20,035 nucleotides of DNA from Caryophanales bacterium UBA7642 (GTDB lineage: Bacteria; Bacillota_I; Bacilli_A; RFN20; CAG-288). Below are positions 16,411 to 20,035 of this stretch, in pieces (within the stretch, counting starts at the first letter, position 1; the number at the start of each line of letters is the position of its first letter). The stretch lies in assembly GCA_002483745.1 (NCBI GenBank), contig DLIM01000034.1, positions 51,583 through 71,617 on the forward strand, written 5' to 3'. Under the pieces are notes generated by a model that was given only the letters and a program-made list of their open reading frames with translations, did no database searches and was not told the DNA's origin. The translations under genes and the position numbers were made by a program.

Positions 16411-18150
16411 ATGGAAGAAAACAAAGTTGTTGCAACAGCAAAAGAAAAACAAGCTATTGCCAAAGTTGTAGATGACGAGAACAACAGTCCAGTTTATTCT
16501 GACCCTGAAATTCTCGGCTATTTGAATCAACTCTATAATCTTCGTAAAGAAGGAAAACTAAAAATCGCCAACCTTGAAGAAGAAATATATGATGTTAAGC
16601 ACAATCAGATGCTTGATAGTAAGACTAAGGAAACAATTCTAAATAGTGATAAAGTTGCACTTGAAAAAGCACGCGAAGTAGCTAAAAAGAATTCTGCTGA
16701 AGAAAAGCAAATTGTCGCTAAGGCAGTTACTCGTACTAAAGCAGTTTCCACTGTATATCAGGCTTCAGTAAAGCAGATTGGCAAAGATGCTGTTGCTTCT
16801 GCTCAGCCAGGACATGAAAAGAAGTTGGTAGAAATTCAAGATGCTCATCAAAAGGCTTTGGCTGCCATTCACGCAGAACACGATTCCAAAATCGCTGTCG
16901 CTCAGGGTGATGAGCAAAAGAAACTTAAGAATCAGCTTAATGCTGAATTAAGTTCAGAAAACATTTCTTATAATTCCAATATGAAAGAAGAGAAGGCCAA
17001 CTTTACCAACATCAAGAAAAAGGCAAAAAACGATTACTACACAGCTTTCTTAGCAAAATTCCATAAACTTAATGAGATTCATGGTGGCAAAAATACTTGG
17101 ATTGAAAATGAAGAAAACAAGATCCAAAAATACATTGCCAACTTTGATTCTAAGACCTTCTTCCTTACAAACGCTTTGTACTTTGTTGTTATTGTCTTCT
17201 TCATTGCTTGTATTATTATTTCTCCTATTACCGGAAACGGCTTGCTCTTAACTGGTGAATCCTTAATTACTCTAGCAACTAATATGTCGCAGCGTCTCTT
17301 CTTTGCTTTAGGTGTTGCTGGTTTAATTCTCTTAGGCGGTACTGATTTGTCTATTGGCCGTTTGATTGGTTTAGGCACACTTTGCACTGGCTTGCTCTTA
17401 CAGGATAAGATAAATTCAGCTGCAGTCTTTGGTTCAAGATGGGATTTATCTGGTATCTCCTTTGGTGTTAGAGTCCCTCTTGCTATTATCGTCACTGTCT
17501 TTGCTACTACCTTAGTTTCTTCAATTGCTGGTTTCTTCTCTGCTAAATTCAAGATGCATCCGTTCATTACTACTTTGTCAACTATGTTAATTACCTACGG
17601 CTTCATGATGGTTGCTACCTCTGGTAACCCCACTGGACCGGTCAGTTCTACTGTCAGCGATGTGGTTATTCAGAAAATAGGCGGTTGGCTCCCTACTTAT
17701 GTTATCTATGCTGCTATTGCTTATATCGTTGTTTGGTTTATATGGAACAAGACTAAGTTTGGTAAGAACATGTATGCAGTCGGTGGCAACCCCGAGGCTG
17801 CCGCTGTCTCCGGTATTTCTTACTTCAAGGTAACTTTAGGCGTTTTCATCATGGCTGGTGTCCTCTACGGCTTTGGCAGTTTCTTCATGGGTATGATTTC
17901 TAACCCTGCTGCTAATAACGGTTATGGTTACGAACTTGATGCTATCGCTTCCTGCGTTATCGGCGGTATCTCCTTCTTCGGCGGTATCGGTAAGGTTTCT
18001 GGAACTATCTTAGGTGTCTTAATCTTTGAAGGTATGACTCTTTGCTTAACTATGTTAAATGTTTCTTCTTACTGGCAGTTTGTCATTAAGGGTGTCATCT
18101 TAATGGCTGCTGTTGCTCTTGATTCTCTTAAGTATCTCAAGAAGAAGTAA
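16411..18150 (+). CDS. mglC: Galactose/methyl-galactoside importer permease MglC with long N-terminal coiled-coil domain
   Basis: 579 residues against about 336 in E. coli MglC. Residues about 245-579 are a complete permease and match MglC closely: ALGVAGLILLGGTDLSIGR (299-317), HPFITTLSTM (383-392), WNKTKFGKNMYAVGGNPEAA (445-464, includes the ATPase-contact EAA-like loop), YELDAIASCVIGG (507-519) and the end KGVILMAAVALDSLKYLKKK (560-579). Residues 1-245 are an added hydrophilic, Lys/Glu/Ala-rich region with no signal peptide or membrane segment, likely helical coiled coil over about 50-210 and cytosolic by the topology of MglC. The start ATG has AAGGAG at 16397-16402 with 8-base spacing, and the frame is open throughout, so the extension is part of the gene rather than an over-long call. 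Its role is unknown. The gene ends the operon. Confidence 0.95.
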   Translation: MEENKVVATAKEKQAIAKVVDDENNSPVYSDPEILGYLNQLYNLRKEGKLKIANLEEEIYDVKHNQMLDSKTKETILNSDKVALEKAREVAKKNSAEEKQIVAKAVTRTKAVSTVYQASVKQIGKDAVASAQPGHEKKLVEIQDAHQKALAAIHAEHDSKIAVAQGDEQKKLKNQLNAELSSENISYNSNMKEEKANFTNIKKKAKNDYYTAFLAKFHKLNEIHGGKNTWIENEENKIQKYIANFDSKTFFLTNALYFVVIVFFIACIIISPITGNGLLLTGESLITLATNMSQRLFFALGVAGLILLGGTDLSIGRLIGLGTLCTGLLLQDKINSAAVFGSRWDLSGISFGVRVPLAIIVTVFATTLVSSIAGFFSAKFKMHPFITTLSTMLITYGFMMVATSGNPTGPVSSTVSDVVIQKIGGWLPTYVIYAAIAYIVVWFIWNKTKFGKNMYAVGGNPEAAAVSGISYFKVTLGVFIMAGVLYGFGSFFMGMISNPAANNGYGYELDAIASCVIGGISFFGGIGKVSGTILGVLIFEGMTLCLTMLNVSSYWQFVIKGVILMAAVALDSLKYLKKK

Positions 18151-18163
18151 ATTCAAGATTAAT

Positions 18164-18197
18164 AAAAAGCTCTGGCGATGTAACCAGAGCTTTTTTT
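18164..18197. terminator. Bidirectional terminator between mglC and the PlsX-like gene
   Basis: Core stem AGCTCTGG/CCAGAGCT (18168-18175 and 18184-18191) with an 8-base loop, flanked by A-rich and T-rich arms on both sides (7 T on the plus strand, TTTTTATT on the minus). It ends both mglBAC and the convergent gene at 18230. Confidence 0.92.
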
Positions 18198-18229
18198 GCT
18201 TTTCTTTTTAATTTAGCGAAGAGTAATAC

Positions 18230-19162
18230 TTATTGATTTTCAGGTAAAGCTTTTAAATAGTTGTTGATATTGTTTAAAGAAGTATAGATACTTCCAACGG
18301 TAGAATCCTGGTTGAGCTTAACAAGCATTTTATCATAACCTAAAAGCCATAAACCGGTTGAATCTATTTTTGAGCTTGATAATTGATCTATTTCCCGGAA
18401 GACACCACTTGCTAATTTTACTGCCAGTTTTGCGTTTATTCTTTTAGCTTGATAGGTATTCCAATTCTTAACGTAGGTCTCATAGAAACTATAGACAGTT
18501 TTAATAATGATTTCATTTGTGAAACCATCAGCTAAATAGATACTGTTGATTCCTTTGATAAAATCAGCTGCTGGGGTGATTCCCTTAAAATCAGGATTGC
18601 TTTCAAAGAGATCATAAGCATCACGATAATTGGATGGCAAGTCTTCAATATCGGTACTGGTTCCTAACAATGAGAAACTAGTATCTTTATAGTCAAAGAC
18701 CGACTGAGCTAGAAGCTTAGTCTCCGTGTAAACGTTTTGAAAGTCTTCTCCAGAAAGAGTTTTGTTGACTCCGCAATCAGCCAAGAAAGAAAACTTTTTC
18801 AAAGTAGAAGTAAAGAAGTAACTTACAAAGATTGGAAGACCGGTTTTCTTGAAATGAACGTTTGCTTCATCTAAGACTCTCTTTTTATCTAAACTAGTTA
18901 AAAGAACCGGAGCTTTGGTATTATCCATAACTTCAAACAAACGCTTGGCGATAGTATCAGGATCTTCAGTTTGCTTTTTATCTTGATTATAGGTGGGAAC
19001 GCAATTAACTTCTTTAAGAGAATCCATTGTCGACATCTTCTCAGTATTTCCGACTGCATAAATGGTGACATCCTTATGTTTTGAATTAAAAACTTTTATG
19101 GCCTGAATTAATATGCTTGTTCCAGCATTGTTTCCAGTGGTGTCTACTACAATTGCTTTCAT
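18230..19162 (-). CDS. Divergent PlsX-fold protein, possibly not an active phosphate acyltransferase
   Basis: 310 residues, near the usual PlsX length (about 330). Landmarks in PlsX order: an N-terminal strand and loop VVDTTGNNAG (5-14) for DAMGGD..P, IYAVGNTEKM (34-43) for ILVGDEEKI, FLADCGVN (126-133) for LLDVGAN, LADGFTNEIIIKT (210-222) for CDGFTGNVVLKT, and GLWLLGYDKMLVKLNQDS (270-287) for the C-terminal G.PLLGV.G.VI..HG.S. The SAGNTGA and KKDSS stretches typical of PlsX are absent; APVLLTSLDK (84-93) stands where SAGNTGA is expected. True PlsX makes acyl-phosphate from acyl-ACP for phospholipid synthesis. This copy may have another substrate or a non-catalytic role. It has no fatty-acid or phospholipid neighbours. 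AAGGAG (19172-19177) gives a good start. Confidence 0.7.
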   Translation of the reverse strand: MKAIVVDTTGNNAGTSILIQAIKVFNSKHKDVTIYAVGNTEKMSTMDSLKEVNCVPTYNQDKKQTEDPDTIAKRLFEVMDNTKAPVLLTSLDKKRVLDEANVHFKKTGLPIFVSYFFTSTLKKFSFLADCGVNKTLSGEDFQNVYTETKLLAQSVFDYKDTSFSLLGTSTDIEDLPSNYRDAYDLFESNPDFKGITPAADFIKGINSIYLADGFTNEIIIKTVYSFYETYVKNWNTYQAKRINAKLAVKLASGVFREIDQLSSSKIDSTGLWLLGYDKMLVKLNQDSTVGSIYTSLNNINNYLKALPENQ

Positions 19163-19184
19163 GGGTAGATTTCTCCTTGAAATT

Positions 19185-19190
19185 ATTATA
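19185..19190 (-). promoter_or_regulatory. Probable -10 box of the PlsX-like gene
   Basis: Perfect TATAAT on the minus strand, 22 bases before the ATG, leaving a short leader that holds the AAGGAG site. No convincing -35 box is seen at 16-18 bases. Confidence 0.45.
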
Positions 19191-19234
19191 CTTCTTTTAC
19201 CTTAAAGATTTATTGTTTCTCTATACTTATCTAA

Positions 19235-19263
19235 TTGATAGAAATTAGTAGCTGTCTTATAAT
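19235..19263 (+). promoter_or_regulatory. Strong promoter giving a leaderless transcript
   Basis: TTGATA (19235-19240), a 17-base spacer and TATAAT (19258-19263): 11 of 12 consensus bases at ideal spacing. The ATG at 19270 is 7 bases past the -10 box, where transcription should start. No ribosome site precedes the ATG. Confidence 0.8.
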
Positions 19264-19269
19264 TGTAAT

Positions 19270-19806
19270 ATGAGAAAAAATAGATTTATTAAAGCTAGTA
19301 TTATCATAACTTTAGGACTGATATTAACAGGTTGTTCTACAGGTATTTCCAGTGTATCCATTGATACATCCTTGCCTATTTATTCAGGAAAAGAGCATAC
19401 ACTTGTTGCAACTACTGATGAAAGCTTTGATAGTTCCTATAATAGCGGAGATCCAGTTTCTAGTCAGGGTATTACAGTTACTTTTGATGGAAAAGCGTTA
19501 TCTTCTGATCAGTTATTCTATACTTCTAGTCTTACTGATCCGACCAATCATTACTTATATCCTGGTCATTCACAACTTACAACTAATTCTGCTAATCCGG
19601 TGACTTATTCTTTTTATGCTGGCTATGCTGATAATCAATTTATTTATTTGAGTAACAATATCGATATCTCAATCGTTAATCTCTCTTCCGGTACTGATAA
19701 TAGTTGGGTTAGTAATTTGGTTGTTGGTATTATGGTTGCTGTATTAGTAATTTTCTTTGGTGTTATGTATAAATTGAAGAAAGACAAAGAAGAGGGTAAA
19801 CGATGA
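19270..19806 (+). CDS. Lipoprotein with C-terminal membrane anchor, unknown function
   Basis: 178 residues. Signal peptide MRKNRFIKASIIITLGLILT with lipobox ILTGC, lipid on Cys22. The extracellular part (23-145) is rich in Ser, Thr, Tyr and Asp and looks beta-structured; I recognise no domain. Residues about 148-167 (LVVGIMVAVLVIFFGVMYKL region) are a membrane segment followed by a cytosolic KKDKEEGKR tail. The protein is therefore tied to the membrane at both ends. The start is supported by the signal peptide and by the promoter, despite the lack of a ribosome site. Its TGA stop overlaps the ATG of the next gene (ATGA), so the two are coupled and may act together. Confidence 0.85.
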   Translation: MRKNRFIKASIIITLGLILTGCSTGISSVSIDTSLPIYSGKEHTLVATTDESFDSSYNSGDPVSSQGITVTFDGKALSSDQLFYTSSLTDPTNHYLYPGHSQLTTNSANPVTYSFYAGYADNQFIYLSNNIDISIVNLSSGTDNSWVSNLVVGIMVAVLVIFFGVMYKLKKDKEEGKR

Positions 19807-20035
19807 AATACTCTTTAAAAGAACACCCGATGGTTATTATGTTCGTTTTAGCTCTTTTGATGCTGGCTGTTTCTTTAACTTTGGGGGTATATAAGAATTT
19901 TAATATATATTCGATCATTGCTATTGCTATTGCTGGCTTAGGTTCTATTTTCCTTGGCTATTCCTTTATTTATGATTTGATTCAATATAAGAAGAAGAAA
20001 AAGGAATTAGATGGAAAGGAAAATAAGAAAGATGA
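19803..20035 (+). CDS. Small membrane protein, partial (runs off window)
   Basis: An open frame from ATG 19803 to the window end, 77 codons without a stop. It starts MKYSLKEHPMVIM, has a membrane segment at about 10-30 and a second at about 38-61 (IIAIAIAGLGSIFLGYSFIY), then a Lys-rich cytosolic stretch (QYKKKKKELDGK). It overlaps the lipoprotein stop by 4 bases (ATGA), so it belongs to the same transcript. No family recognised; the real length is unknown. Confidence 0.75.
   Translation, partial: MKYSLKEHPMVIMFVLALLMLAVSLTLGVYKNFNIYSIIAIAIAGLGSIFLGYSFIYDLIQYKKKKKELDGKENKKD

Noticed and set aside
17079..17567. 162-residue open frame on the minus strand within mglC
   Set aside because: Antisense to conserved MglC membrane segments, low-complexity Lys/Pro composition, no ribosome site; a shadow frame.

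Overview
The window looks like chromosomal DNA from a low-GC Gram-positive-type bacterium (Bacillota, possibly an Erysipelotrichia/Mollicutes-related gut lineage; the lineage is inference). The signs are AT-rich DNA, AAGGAG ribosome sites, sigma-A-like TTGaca/TATAAT promoters, lipoprotein-type binding proteins, a YesM/YesN two-component pair, and TGA used as a stop (an ATGA stop/start overlap near 19.8 kb). I see no phage genes, insertion sequences or CRISPR arrays.

Layout. 1-31: 5' part of a tRNA gene on the minus strand with a clean promoter. 148-3802 (minus): two overlapping full-length ABC exporter half-transporters, probably a heterodimer. 3889-6972 (minus): a P-type cation ATPase with a long charged N-terminal extension, followed by a strong terminator. 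7044-7637 (minus): thymidine kinase. 7841-8410 (minus): a small alpha/beta-hydrolase-like protein. 8654-8890 (plus): a free-standing 78-residue protein of unknown function with its own promoter and terminator.

9107-18150 (plus) is the core of the window: a hexose sensing and uptake locus. A YesN-type response regulator, a YesM-type histidine kinase and an MglB-like sugar-binding lipoprotein overlap one another and look like a three-component sensor. They are followed by mglB, mglA and mglC. The mglB product is a circular permutation of the galactose/glucose-binding protein: it starts at the PLIFFNR strand, and the normal N-terminal ~80 residues (with the YNGADNF sugar-contact motif) lie at its C-terminus. 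The sensor-linked paralogue just upstream has the normal order. MglC carries an extra ~245-residue charged, coiled-coil-like N-terminal domain. A strong hairpin terminator lies between mglB and mglA and probably sets binding protein above ATPase/permease.

18230-19162 (minus) is a divergent PlsX-fold protein that has lost motifs typical of PlsX. 19270-20035 (plus) holds a lipoprotein with a C-terminal membrane anchor, whose promoter places the transcript start on or next to the ATG (leaderless), overlapping a small membrane protein that runs off the window.

A likely working model: extracellular hexose is bound by the 12418 lipoprotein, the YesM kinase senses it and phosphorylates the YesN regulator, which activates the promoter in front of the permuted mglB; MglB-MglA-MglC then imports the sugar. 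The model is inferred from gene order and family knowledge.
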